A stretch of 45,707 bases of DNA, from positions 1 to 45,707 of the forward strand of contig CAMJJZ010000004.1 in the NCBI GenBank assembly GCA_946406275.1, read 5' to 3'. This stretch comes from an uncultured Bacteroidales bacterium (GTDB taxonomy: Bacteria > Bacteroidota > Bacteroidia > Bacteroidales > UBA932). Below, in pieces: positions 15,635 to 24,112 of the stretch. The notes below the pieces were generated by a model. The model made no database searches. It was given only the letters and a program-made list of their open reading frames with translations, and was not told the DNA's origin. Position 1 is the first letter of the stretch; each line of letters starts with the position of its first letter. The position numbers were made by a program, and so were the translations under genes.

Positions 15635-17622
15635 TACTTGAGTCCGCGTGCACGCATGAGGGCTGCGGGATCCGGATCTGCGCCTCTGAACTGCTTGTAA
15701 AGGGTCATAGGCTCTTCGCTGCCGCCCTTCTCAAGGAAGGTCTCGCGGAAGCTCTTTGCGGTTTCCTTGTTGAATATGCCGTCGGCCTTGAACTTCTCCC
15801 ATGCGTCTACGGCAAGGACTTCGCTCCAGAGGTAGCTGTAGTATCCTGCGCTGTAGCCGCTGTTGAAGATGTGGTTGAAGTAGGTGGTGCGGTAACGCGG
15901 GATAATCTCGTCCACCAGGCCCATTTCCTTGCACACCTTGGCTTCGAAGTCACGGATGTCCTGAGGGGTCTTGAAGACCTCGAGCTCCTGGGCGGTCATC
16001 TCGTGCCACTTCATGTCAAGTATGGATGCGGCGCAGAGTTCTCCGCAAGTAAAGCCCTGGTTGAATTTGAGGGCGTTCTGTATCTTTTCCACAAGCTCTG
16101 CGGGAATGGTTTCGCCGGTCTTGTAATTGTTGGCGTAAACGGCCAGGATTTCCGGTACGAATGCGAAGTTCTCGTTGAACTGGGAGAAGGTCTCCACAAA
16201 GTCACGGGCTACGGAGGTGCCGCTTATGCTCTTGTAATTGCACTTGCTAAGGAAGCCGTGAAGGGCGTGGCCAAACTCATGGAAAGCAGTCTGGACGTTG
16301 TCTATGGTAAGGAGGCTGGGCTGCGCGTCCGTGGGGTCCTCACCGGGAGCCGGGAAGTTGCACACATTGACGATGATAGGACGAATGTCTCCTTCCTGGT
16401 CGCGGAAGTTGTTCATCCAGGCTCCGCCGCGCTTGGTGGGCCTCACATAGTAGTCCTTATAGAATATACCTATGAGGCTGCCGTCCGGCTCAGTGAGCTT
16501 CCAGGCGCTTGCTGCGGGATTGTAAACCTCAACTTCCGGGGCGGGTTCGATCTTGATACCATAGATGGTTTCCGCAGCGTAGAAAACGCCCTTGAGCACG
16601 CTGTCCGCCTGGAAATAGGGCTTGGTCTGGGACTCGTCAAGAGCGTACTTCTGCGCACGGACTTTCTCTGCGTAGTAGCTGTAGTCCCAAGGCTCAATCT
16701 TGTGACCGGCAATCTTCTGCATGTCCTTCATCTCTTCCTTAGCCTTGGCCATGGAAGCGTCCATGATGGGCTGCAGGAAGTTGTCTACGGTCACGGGGTC
16801 TCCCGCCATCTTGTTGGAGAGCTGATAGTCGGCAAAGGATTTGTAACCAAGCAGTTGGGCCTGTTCCGCACGGAGTTTCAGGATCTCAAGGACGATGCCG
16901 TTGTTGTCGTTCTCGTTGGCATTGTTGCCGCGGGAGCTGTAGGCCTTGAACACCTGCTCGCGTTTTTCGCGGTCCGGGCATGAGCCCATGAAATCGTAAT
17001 ACTCGCTCACGGTGATGCCAGTGGCCTCCTTGAAGGCGTTGTTCTCTGCCAGGAGGTTCTGGCCGAACTTCTGGCTAAGGGAAGCGAGCTTGGTGGAGAT
17101 TTCCGCAAAGCGCTTCTTGCCTTCTGCATCCAGGCCCACGCCGTTGCGCTCGAAGCTCTGGTACAGCTTCTTGGTTGCCATCTGCTGCTCACGGGTGAGG
17201 CCGTCCATGTTGTCGTACACTGCCTTTACGCGCTTGAAGAGGTCCTCGTTCATGAAGATCTCGTTCTCCGCCTCCGTAATCATGGGCATCACTTCCTCCT
17301 CTATGGCCTGCATCTCGGGAGTGGAGTCGCTCTCCGCCAGGTTGAAGAACACGCCGGAAACCTTTGCCAGGAGCTCGCCGGACTTGTCGTAGGCGGCTAC
17401 GGTGTTCTCAAAGGTGGGTTCTTCCTTGCAATTGATAATTGCCTGGATATCGGCCTTTTCCTGCTTTATGCCTTCCTTGAATGCAGGAAGATAATGCTCC
17501 GTCTTGATCTGTGAGAACGGTGCCGTTCCGTAAGGGGTGTCCCATTCCTGGTAGAATGGATTCTTCTGTGAACAGGAAATCATAAGTACAACAGCTCCAA
17601 AAGCTATAAGCAATTTTTTCAT
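15634..17622 (-). CDS. dcp: M3 family metallopeptidase, dipeptidyl carboxypeptidase-like lipoprotein
   Basis: A 662-residue zinc peptidase that removes C-terminal dipeptides from peptides. The N-terminus is a lipoprotein signal with the lipobox ending at C17 (VVLMISC), so the enzyme is anchored in an envelope membrane. The zinc site HEFGHALHG sits near residue 447 with the third ligand in the following FVETFSQFNENF. The helical N-terminal half and the C-terminal motif RTTYFNHIFNSGYSAGYYSYLWSE... (quoted in part) are typical of the Dcp/oligopeptidase A group. It starts an operon with manA. A weak -7-like TAATTTAG lies at about 17635-17642. Likely role: trimming peptides in the periplasm for uptake. 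Confidence 0.92.
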   Translation of the reverse strand: MKKLLIAFGAVVLMISCSQKNPFYQEWDTPYGTAPFSQIKTEHYLPAFKEGIKQEKADIQAIINCKEEPTFENTVAAYDKSGELLAKVSGVFFNLAESDSTPEMQAIEEEVMPMITEAENEIFMNEDLFKRVKAVYDNMDGLTREQQMATKKLYQSFERNGVGLDAEGKKRFAEISTKLASLSQKFGQNLLAENNAFKEATGITVSEYYDFMGSCPDREKREQVFKAYSSRGNNANENDNNGIVLEILKLRAEQAQLLGYKSFADYQLSNKMAGDPVTVDNFLQPIMDASMAKAKEEMKDMQKIAGHKIEPWDYSYYAEKVRAQKYALDESQTKPYFQADSVLKGVFYAAETIYGIKIEPAPEVEVYNPAASAWKLTEPDGSLIGIFYKDYYVRPTKRGGAWMNNFRDQEGDIRPIIVNVCNFPAPGEDPTDAQPSLLTIDNVQTAFHEFGHALHGFLSKCNYKSISGTSVARDFVETFSQFNENFAFVPEILAVYANNYKTGETIPAELVEKIQNALKFNQGFTCGELCAASILDMKWHEMTAQELEVFKTPQDIRDFEAKVCKEMGLVDEIIPRYRTTYFNHIFNSGYSAGYYSYLWSEVLAVDAWEKFKADGIFNKETAKSFRETFLEKGGSEEPMTLYKQFRGADPDPAALMRARGLK

Positions 17623-17660
17623 TGCAATTCTAAATTATTGATAATCTTCTACTTAGCGTT

Positions 17661-17690
17661 TTTAACCCCGGCTTTTTGTCCGGGGTTAAA
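17661..17690. terminator. GC-rich hairpin after the DUF5689 gene, possible terminator
   Basis: Perfect 11-base stem TTTAACCCCGG / CCGGGGTTAAA (17661-17671 and 17680-17690) with an 8-base loop, between the end of the nuclease operon and the M3 peptidase gene. In the minus direction the stem is followed by AAC rather than a U tract, so it is not a canonical intrinsic terminator; it may stabilise the 3' end or end transcription by other means. Confidence 0.45.
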
Positions 17691-17728
17691 CAACATATTT
17701 ATTTAATAATCAAACACTTACAGTTGCG

Positions 17729-18883
17729 CTAGTTTACTTTCACAGAAACCGAAGGATCGTCAACCAGTGTAAACTGGGCCGCGCCGGAGTAGATTGTCAT
17801 GATGCCGGTGATGTCAGCAGTCTTGGAACCGGAGGTGAGGCCGGCGTCAAGAGTCTGGTCTGCAAACTTTGCGTAGCCGCTGGTACGGACCTGGATGTCG
17901 GTGGAACCCAGCTTGAAGTAGTGGGAGATGTAGTTTGCGGTGGCGTTCTTTATCATTATCTCCTTATAGGTCCTGTCCTGGTCCGGGCTGAAGCTGTCAA
18001 GCACTTTATCGGACAGTTTGGCACTGCGGGGCGATGTGGTTGATATTGCACCGTAACGGGTTGCGCCGCTTCCCACCTCGGCCGTGTCCCAGACACCGCT
18101 CTGAAGGTACTCAATGTACTTTGCCTTGGAACAGCTCCAGGTATTTACTCCCCAGGTTCCCTTGTCCGAGAGGAACACACGGTTTTCCGGGTTGCCGCTC
18201 TTGTGGGGAAGGTTGGGGTTGGGATAGAACAGGGCGAAGATCTGGTTGCCGTACTTCACTCCTTTCACGGTGACAAGCTTGCCCCAGAGTTCTCCTGTGA
18301 AGCCTGCGTTGATGGAAGCCTTTACATCGGCCTCTGTGACCACGGTGGGGGCCACGGGGTCTCCGTACTGGCCCTTGAACACATGCCTGTCTATGATTGA
18401 CTGAAGGTCGATGTAGGAGGTCTCGTACTCATTTGTGGAAGTCTGGTCCGCCTCCATGCCAAGCTGAGGCATGCCGTTGTATGCGCCCAGCGTGAGACCG
18501 TCGCAGTAAACGTAGAGTGTCTGACCAAGTGCATATTCGCTGTACAGGGAGGACTTTCCAAGCTTGAGGTCAATGCCGCCGGTGGCGTCCTGGATATAGA
18601 TTTCACGGTATACGTTACCGGTGACGTCGCTGGAAGTTACCTTACCCGTAACCCATACATTGCCCGTTACCTCAAGGGGTTTGTTCTTATACATGGCCTT
18701 GAGTTCCTTGATGGTCTTGAATGACCCTATTGCAGGGGCGCCATCGGGAAGGGCGGTATCGGAATACAGGTGAGTATGCTCAGGGGCCTGGGGTGAACCA
18801 AGCACGGGCTGCCATTCTTCTATCAGACTCTGGCAGGAAACGAGGGCGGCTGCAGCCGCAAGGATTGCGATAATCTTTTTCAT
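17729..18883 (-). CDS. DUF5689 domain lipoprotein
   Basis: A 384-residue surface lipoprotein (lipobox LVSC, C17). Residues about 45-240 match the DUF5689 type: a first OB-like half with VWVTGKVTSSDVTGN, REIYIQDATGGIDLKLG and YALGQTLYVYCDGLTLG, followed by a second half with GELWGKLVTVKGVKYGN. The C-terminal part (about 245-384) contains a further strand-rich region ending in ADITGIMTIYSGAAQFTLVDD, which again resembles an OB fold. The domain has no established biochemical role. It is the last gene of the five-gene operon with two nucleases and a TonB receptor, 5 bases after the receptor stop, which suggests it binds or presents the receptor's ligand. A hairpin follows the stop. Confidence 0.82.
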   Translation of the reverse strand: MKKIIAILAAAAALVSCQSLIEEWQPVLGSPQAPEHTHLYSDTALPDGAPAIGSFKTIKELKAMYKNKPLEVTGNVWVTGKVTSSDVTGNVYREIYIQDATGGIDLKLGKSSLYSEYALGQTLYVYCDGLTLGAYNGMPQLGMEADQTSTNEYETSYIDLQSIIDRHVFKGQYGDPVAPTVVTEADVKASINAGFTGELWGKLVTVKGVKYGNQIFALFYPNPNLPHKSGNPENRVFLSDKGTWGVNTWSCSKAKYIEYLQSGVWDTAEVGSGATRYGAISTTSPRSAKLSDKVLDSFSPDQDRTYKEIMIKNATANYISHYFKLGSTDIQVRTSGYAKFADQTLDAGLTSGSKTADITGIMTIYSGAAQFTLVDDPSVSVKVN

Positions 18884-18888
18884 GGCTC

Positions 18889-21783
18889 TTAGAATCTGAA
18901 GTAAATGTTAAGCATATAGTTGGTACCTGCCATGTAGAAGTACTTGGAGTCGAAACGGTAGTAGCGTTCCTTGTTCACGGTATTGTCTACAAGACGAGTC
19001 TGCTCGTAACCGCCGGTCTTGACGTTGCGGTTGTTGAAGAGGTTCTTGGCGTTGAGGGAGAAGCCCAGCTGGTACTTTCTCTGGATGTACCAGGACTTAC
19101 CTATGGAGAGGTTGGCCAGAAGGGCGGCCTTGAACTTCTCCTGGGTGGTCATGTATTCAACCTCGGTGTCCGTAATGGTGTTGTCCGGACCTGCCACAGC
19201 GTAGTCTGTACGATAAAGAGGGTTCATGTCCAGATATGCCCTGTCAAAGTATTCCAGGTCTGCATCGATGAACCAGTAGTTGTAGTTGTATGCAAGGCCG
19301 ATGGAAGCCGCCGTCTGGGGCGTAGAGGGCACATAGTGCTTCTGCTTCACCAGCTTGCCCTGAGCATCCAGGTACTGCGTGCTCTTCCAGTAAGTGACCA
19401 GCACGTTCTCCATAACCACGTCGGCACTGTTATCCACGGTCTGGGTCATCCTGGGATTGGAAGTATATACATACTCGCCAAGGGAAAGGACGCCCTGCAC
19501 GGACAGGTTGGGGACGATGTAGGTGGGGAACTTGAATCCGATCTCGATACCCATGTTGCGCTGATCGATTCCGGTGATAGCAAAGTTGGAGAATGCGTTC
19601 TGGAGGTCGTCGTAGGCGCTCATCACCTTGCTCTGGTCCTTGATGGTGGTGAAGTAACCGGTGGCGCGGAAGTTGATTCCGTTGGCGTTGTACTGCCAGT
19701 TAGCGTCCGTGCTGAAGGTCTTCACGGTTGTGAGGCCGTCCATGAGGGAGTTGCGGGTACGGGGGCTCAGGAAGGCCTGGTTGAACTTGGGAGCATCGGC
19801 AAAATAACCAATGTTGCCGTATACCCTGGACTTGCCGTCCATCACGTAGCTCATGCCAAGCTTTCCCGCATAGGTGAAGAACTTGCTCACCTTGGATTTG
19901 CCGTACGATGTGGTCACGGAGCCATCGGCCTCATATGTGGGCTCGATGGTTACGCCGTCCACCACAAGCTTGTTGCCATTCTCGTCCAGGCCGGGGAACA
20001 GGCCCTTGCGCAGGAGACCTTCCCTCCAGAAGCTCTCGGTGCCAAGGCGTCCTCCAACGTTCACCTCCAGGTTGCCCACGGTGTAGTTGCCGTTGATCCA
20101 GCCGCCGAAGTTGCGGACCTTTGCAAGGTAGTCGTAGCCGTATTTGTCGCCTACGCCCAGGGTCTGGGCCTTGCCGTTGGCCATGTAGTAATCGAGGTCG
20201 TTCTGGAGCTTGTACGGGGTGGCTGCAAAGTCGCGCTCCGCAAAGTTGTCTATATCCATGAAGTACTCACCACCCAGAAGGTCTGCCACTATCTTGTAGT
20301 ACTCAGTGTTGTTGATCCTGGCGCTGAGGCCTCCGGTCACAATCACGCGGTCCTTGGGACGATACTTGAAGGAGGTTGCAAAGTTGAGGTCCTTCTGGTC
20401 TACGTGGCGCTCTTCCTGGATGTACTTGGAACGGCCGCCTTGCAGGTAGTTCACGTTGTAGAGGCGGTCCCAGTTGATGTGGGTGAGATCCGGATAAAGC
20501 TTGGAGTTACCCCAGACTTCCTTGGCCCAGCCCCACTTGGTCTCGTTGTGACGGTTCATGTCCGGGTTGTCGTCCATGAAGTAGCTGGGGAGGTTGCGGT
20601 AGTAGTCCGGACGGGGGTCCTGGGCATCGTACCAGTCAAGTGCGGTGTATCCGTTCTTACCAAAGCGATAAAGCACCGTGGTGCTGGCGGAGAACTTGTC
20701 AGACGGATTGAAGTCCCACTTCAGGAAGGCGATGGGCTCGTTGGTCTTGCGGACGCGGGCGTTACGAACCTTGCCGTTCTGGTAGCCCCAGTTGCTGTTG
20801 TACATGTTGTCTCCCATAAGGTCATAGACCTCCTGGGTGGCGGCGTTCTGCGCACCGCGCTCACCGGGAGTTGCGAAGAAGGCAAAGCTCACGGTGTTGG
20901 CATCGTTGATGACCTTATCTGCTGCCAGGTAATATGCCAGGGACTTGTAGTAGACACCGTCTATCCAGTCATTTCCGCCAAGACGGGCGCTCACGTTGGC
21001 CGCGAATGCCCAGCCATTGTCCATGGGACCGGTAGCGTAGGAACCCATTACCCTGAGGCGGTAAAGCGTGCTGTTTGTGAGAACGCTTCCACGGAGGCCC
21101 TTACGGACGTTTGAGGCGTTACCGTAGATGTTGGTGGCGCCGTTGTATCCGCCGAAGCCGAAGTCGCTTACATCGGCCCCATTCACAGTCTCCTTGCTGC
21201 GCATGGCCTCATTCAGGCCGCTCCACAGGGAGAACGGACCGTAACCGGTAATGGCATCGTTTAGCTTTACGCCGGCAAGGTAAACTTCCTGACTCTCGGA
21301 GCTATAACCGCGGGCGCGGAAACGCACGGAGGAGAAGTTGTAACCTGCGATGCTGTTGAATACGTCGTTGCTGCCGAACAGGATGGTGGGATTGTCGTTG
21401 AAGCCGCTGTCGTTCATGTCGAAGGCGGCGAAGGAGTCCTCGTCCAGGTCAGACACCTTCTGGATGCCGGTAAGACCCACGTTGAAGAGGTTCTTTACCT
21501 GGCCGTCCACAACGGCGAACTGAATCTGCGCCTCAAGGAAGTCCGGGGCTTTGACAATGAGGGTGTAATTGCCGTCGGCAAGGCCCCTGATACGGAAGGT
21601 TCCGTCATCGGCCGACTTTGCCGTGGCTATCTCCTGAGCGCCCTGGGACAGTACCAGAACGGCGTTTTCCACGGGCTGACGGCCGTCACGGTTCACCACC
21701 GTTCCGGACACTCCGCCGGACTGTGCCAACAACGCCACGGAAGCCAGCAGGGCAGCTATGGTGAGTATCAGTCTCTTGGTCAT
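18889..21783 (-). CDS. TonB-dependent outer-membrane receptor (nuclease operon)
   Basis: A 964-residue outer-membrane active transporter. A signal peptide (cleavage about residue 21, LLAQ) is followed by a carboxypeptidase-like regulatory beta-sandwich (about 23-110, VSGTVVNRDGRQPVENAVLVLS), a plug domain (about 115-250, with FRARGYSSESQEVYLAGVKLND) and a 22-strand-type barrel ending in a terminal aromatic strand NYMLNIYFRF. It lacks an adjacent SusD partner, so it is not a classical SusC. Placement between a secreted EEP nuclease gene (4 bases upstream) and a DUF5689 lipoprotein gene (5 bases downstream) implies uptake of a product of nucleic-acid or phosphoester breakdown; the ligand itself is inference. 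Confidence 0.88.
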   Translation of the reverse strand: MTKRLILTIAALLASVALLAQSGGVSGTVVNRDGRQPVENAVLVLSQGAQEIATAKSADDGTFRIRGLADGNYTLIVKAPDFLEAQIQFAVVDGQVKNLFNVGLTGIQKVSDLDEDSFAAFDMNDSGFNDNPTILFGSNDVFNSIAGYNFSSVRFRARGYSSESQEVYLAGVKLNDAITGYGPFSLWSGLNEAMRSKETVNGADVSDFGFGGYNGATNIYGNASNVRKGLRGSVLTNSTLYRLRVMGSYATGPMDNGWAFAANVSARLGGNDWIDGVYYKSLAYYLAADKVINDANTVSFAFFATPGERGAQNAATQEVYDLMGDNMYNSNWGYQNGKVRNARVRKTNEPIAFLKWDFNPSDKFSASTTVLYRFGKNGYTALDWYDAQDPRPDYYRNLPSYFMDDNPDMNRHNETKWGWAKEVWGNSKLYPDLTHINWDRLYNVNYLQGGRSKYIQEERHVDQKDLNFATSFKYRPKDRVIVTGGLSARINNTEYYKIVADLLGGEYFMDIDNFAERDFAATPYKLQNDLDYYMANGKAQTLGVGDKYGYDYLAKVRNFGGWINGNYTVGNLEVNVGGRLGTESFWREGLLRKGLFPGLDENGNKLVVDGVTIEPTYEADGSVTTSYGKSKVSKFFTYAGKLGMSYVMDGKSRVYGNIGYFADAPKFNQAFLSPRTRNSLMDGLTTVKTFSTDANWQYNANGINFRATGYFTTIKDQSKVMSAYDDLQNAFSNFAITGIDQRNMGIEIGFKFPTYIVPNLSVQGVLSLGEYVYTSNPRMTQTVDNSADVVMENVLVTYWKSTQYLDAQGKLVKQKHYVPSTPQTAASIGLAYNYNYWFIDADLEYFDRAYLDMNPLYRTDYAVAGPDNTITDTEVEYMTTQEKFKAALLANLSIGKSWYIQRKYQLGFSLNAKNLFNNRNVKTGGYEQTRLVDNTVNKERYYRFDSKYFYMAGTNYMLNIYFRF

Positions 21784-21787
21784 ATGG

Positions 21788-22864
21788 TTATTTCTTTATA
21801 ACGATGTACGTAGGATAGTGGTCCGAATATCCTCCCACGAAAGCGCCGTTGGAGAAGGTACGGAACGGGGTGCCCTTGTACTGGCCGGTCTGGTTGGTCA
21901 TGAAGGGCTTGCTGAACACGCGGCCGTAGAATTTCTTCTTGGTGATCTTCTGGATCTGGAAGGTTCCTTTGGGGGCATGGGCAAGGTTGTAGTTCACCAG
22001 GATGCAGTCGTAGATATTGCCCTCTCCCCTGTAGTAAAGTGAGCTGTAACCGGCCTCAAGCATGCTCCAGAAAGGAGAGAAATAGTCCGCTTCCTTCACA
22101 TCCTTGATGTTCTTGCGGCCGTGCATGTGCTTTGCCATGGAGTCGTCGAAGGGGTTGTCGTTCATATCGCCCATGATCACGCAGTTGATGCCGGGATATT
22201 TCTGCATCATCTTCATGGAGTGCTGGTACACAATCTCTCCGCCGCGTGCGCGGGTGTCCACGCCCTTGCCGCCAAGACGGGAAGGCAGGTGGCACACATA
22301 GAAGGCGAAGTGCTCTCCGTCTATGATTCCGTGAACCATAAGGATATCACGCGTGCGGAAGTTCTCCTGCTCCTCCTTGGTCATATCGAACTTGATATTG
22401 CTGCCTTCGAAGGTGAAGGGGATGGACTCGCTCTCCACGAGGGTCATCTTGGTGGGGTCATACAGGAGACCGCAGTCTACGCCACGGCGGTCAGGGCCGT
22501 CATAGTGGACTATCTGGAAATGGGCGTCCGCAATGGCGGGCTCCATCACCAGGTCTTCCAGGACGTGGCGGTTCTCAATTTCCGATACGCCAAGCACCGT
22601 GTGCCATACGCCGTTGTCCTTTTTCATCTCCGCAATGACCTTGGCCATGTTCTGGAGCTTCTTGGCATACTTGGCCTCCGTCCAGTTGTTGGCGCCGTCC
22701 GGAAGGTACTCGTAGTCGTTCTTACCGTCGTCGTGATACGTGTCGAAGAGGTTCTCAAGGTTGTAGAACCCTATCACGTGGCTGCGGTTCTTGTTGCCGG
22801 CCTGGGCCCACCAGGGAGTGAGGACCATCAGAAGCAAGGCAAGAAGGTATAACTGTCTTTTCAT
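21788..22864 (-). CDS. Secreted endonuclease/exonuclease/phosphatase family protein
   Basis: A 358-residue exported enzyme of the EEP (DNase I/ExoIII-like) superfamily. The signal peptide ends near AQA at residue 22. Catalytic motifs of the Mg2+-dependent phosphodiesterase fold are all visible in order: FYNLENLFD (Asn), VSEIEN (Glu metal ligand), RRGVDCGLLY, CHLPSR (His), MGDMNDNP (Asp/Asn) and GGYSDHYP near the C-terminus (D348, H349). Superfamily members cut DNA, RNA, phosphoinositides or sphingomyelin; the neighbouring non-specific DNA/RNA endonuclease lipoprotein favours nucleic acid. It is the third gene of the operon, 15 bases after the endonuclease gene and 4 bases before the TonB receptor. 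Confidence 0.88.
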   Translation of the reverse strand: MKRQLYLLALLLMVLTPWWAQAGNKNRSHVIGFYNLENLFDTYHDDGKNDYEYLPDGANNWTEAKYAKKLQNMAKVIAEMKKDNGVWHTVLGVSEIENRHVLEDLVMEPAIADAHFQIVHYDGPDRRGVDCGLLYDPTKMTLVESESIPFTFEGSNIKFDMTKEEQENFRTRDILMVHGIIDGEHFAFYVCHLPSRLGGKGVDTRARGGEIVYQHSMKMMQKYPGINCVIMGDMNDNPFDDSMAKHMHGRKNIKDVKEADYFSPFWSMLEAGYSSLYYRGEGNIYDCILVNYNLAHAPKGTFQIQKITKKKFYGRVFSKPFMTNQTGQYKGTPFRTFSNGAFVGGYSDHYPTYIVIKK

Positions 22865-22879
22865 ATTACGGTTATTAGT

Positions 22880-24112
22880 TTATTTCCACCAGGCGGAAGG
22901 AGCAGCGGCTTCTATCTTGTCCGCGCTCTCCTTACCTATTCTCCCAACAAGGTTGGGGAAGAAGTCTATCCCCGTCTGCTCTTCGAGCTCGTCGATGGAC
23001 ATGATGTAATCCAGATAATTCCCTCCGGATATTCCACTGTCATGAGGAAGGATGAAACCCGCCGCCATAAAGCCGTTTGTTGCATAAGTGGACGAACCCT
23101 TATACAGCAGTGCCTTGAAGTAATGGGTGGGAATCTTCACTCTGAATCCGGTATTGCTGCCGCTGTAACGCGTAGAACTGTCGAACAGGGCGCCCGTCAC
23201 CACGAAGAGGGTATCCGACTTGGCAGCATAATCACGTACACGGTTCTCCAGATCTACCCAGATTCCGCTGTTGAAGTCGTAGTTCTGCGGGGTCATGTTG
23301 GTTGGGACGAACGTGGAAGCATTGGCAGCCTCCGTCCTGAGTCTATCGGCAGACGGCAACTGATGTCCGCGGGTCCAGCCTCCGCCGTAGGTATTGGTAA
23401 TGTCCGGCTGGATGCTTGCAGGCAGGAGGGCATCGTACCCCCATGCGTTGGAACGGCCGCCGCTGCCCTTGATGGAGTTGTTCAGCGGATAGGCTACCCA
23501 CAGGGACATATAGTCGTCATAGTCCCAATAGCAGGTGAAGTTGCGGACGCCGTCGGTTTTTTCTGAACGATACTTTCCGCCATCCATATTATGGATAAGC
23601 ATCTCGCGGCCGTCGCCTGCAACCGTGGCGGGAAGTTCCAGCCAGTCAAGGGCTACAGGGGCCACGTCATAGCCGTAGTTCCCTACCTGGCCCTGGCTGC
23701 TGCCTGCACCATACTGGGTAACCACAACGCTGGAGGCAGCGCCTTTGGCAGGCGAGAACAGAATTGTCAGAGTACGGGACTCTTCACCGGTATTGGCCTG
23801 GTACTTGAGGCGTACGTCACTGCGGTTTCCAATTCCGTCCTCAGGGGTGATGGTAGCCCATTCCTCTGTTCCTTCAGGGAAATCCAAACCCAGGGACCAA
23901 GCACCGGAGGCGGTTACGTCCACCCACACGGAGCCCTCTTCCGCGCCAAGCGTAGTGCTGCGGGGCACCACGGACGCTGCGGTCTCCTGCCCCTCGCTTC
24001 CGGAAATGCCGGAAAGAAGCTCAGGGAGCTTGTCGCAGGAGGATACTGCAAATGCCAGTGACAGTGCCACAAGCACTGCCACCGACATTCTGAATCTGTT
24101 GAAGCAAATCAT
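22880..24112 (-). CDS. DNA/RNA non-specific endonuclease lipoprotein with BACON-like domain
   Basis: A 410-residue lipoprotein (lipobox AVSSC, C26). After a short linker comes a BACON-like beta-sandwich (about residues 45-135, ending SVVVTQYGAG), then a NUC1-type endonuclease domain (about 165-400). The active-site motif appears as TRGHQLPSADR with the general base H250, in place of the usual DRGH; the metal-binding region follows as NMTPQNYDFN and the conserved acidic residue as WVDLENRVR. Such enzymes cleave single- and double-stranded DNA and RNA. The lipid anchor and BACON domain suggest display at the cell surface. The start overlaps the upstream lipoprotein stop by one base (TAATG). A later ATG (residue 9) is an alternative start. 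Confidence 0.9.
   Translation of the reverse strand: MICFNRFRMSVAVLVALSLAFAVSSCDKLPELLSGISGSEGQETAASVVPRSTTLGAEEGSVWVDVTASGAWSLGLDFPEGTEEWATITPEDGIGNRSDVRLKYQANTGEESRTLTILFSPAKGAASSVVVTQYGAGSSQGQVGNYGYDVAPVALDWLELPATVAGDGREMLIHNMDGGKYRSEKTDGVRNFTCYWDYDDYMSLWVAYPLNNSIKGSGGRSNAWGYDALLPASIQPDITNTYGGGWTRGHQLPSADRLRTEAANASTFVPTNMTPQNYDFNSGIWVDLENRVRDYAAKSDTLFVVTGALFDSSTRYSGSNTGFRVKIPTHYFKALLYKGSSTYATNGFMAAGFILPHDSGISGGNYLDYIMSIDELEEQTGIDFFPNLVGRIGKESADKIEAAAPSAWWK

Noticed and set aside
19336..21114. Long open frame of 592 codons opposite the TonB receptor
   Set aside because: It is a by-product of GC-rich codon usage on the opposite strand; the product has no family features, while the receptor frame has a signal peptide, plug and barrel. 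The same holds for the frames opposite alaS (37699-39708) and the MFS gene (1176-2396).
22880..24112. Secreted toxin effector with immunity gene
   Set aside because: The endonuclease has a plain lipoprotein signal and a BACON domain, no secretion-system or polymorphic-toxin domains, and no immunity-like neighbour.
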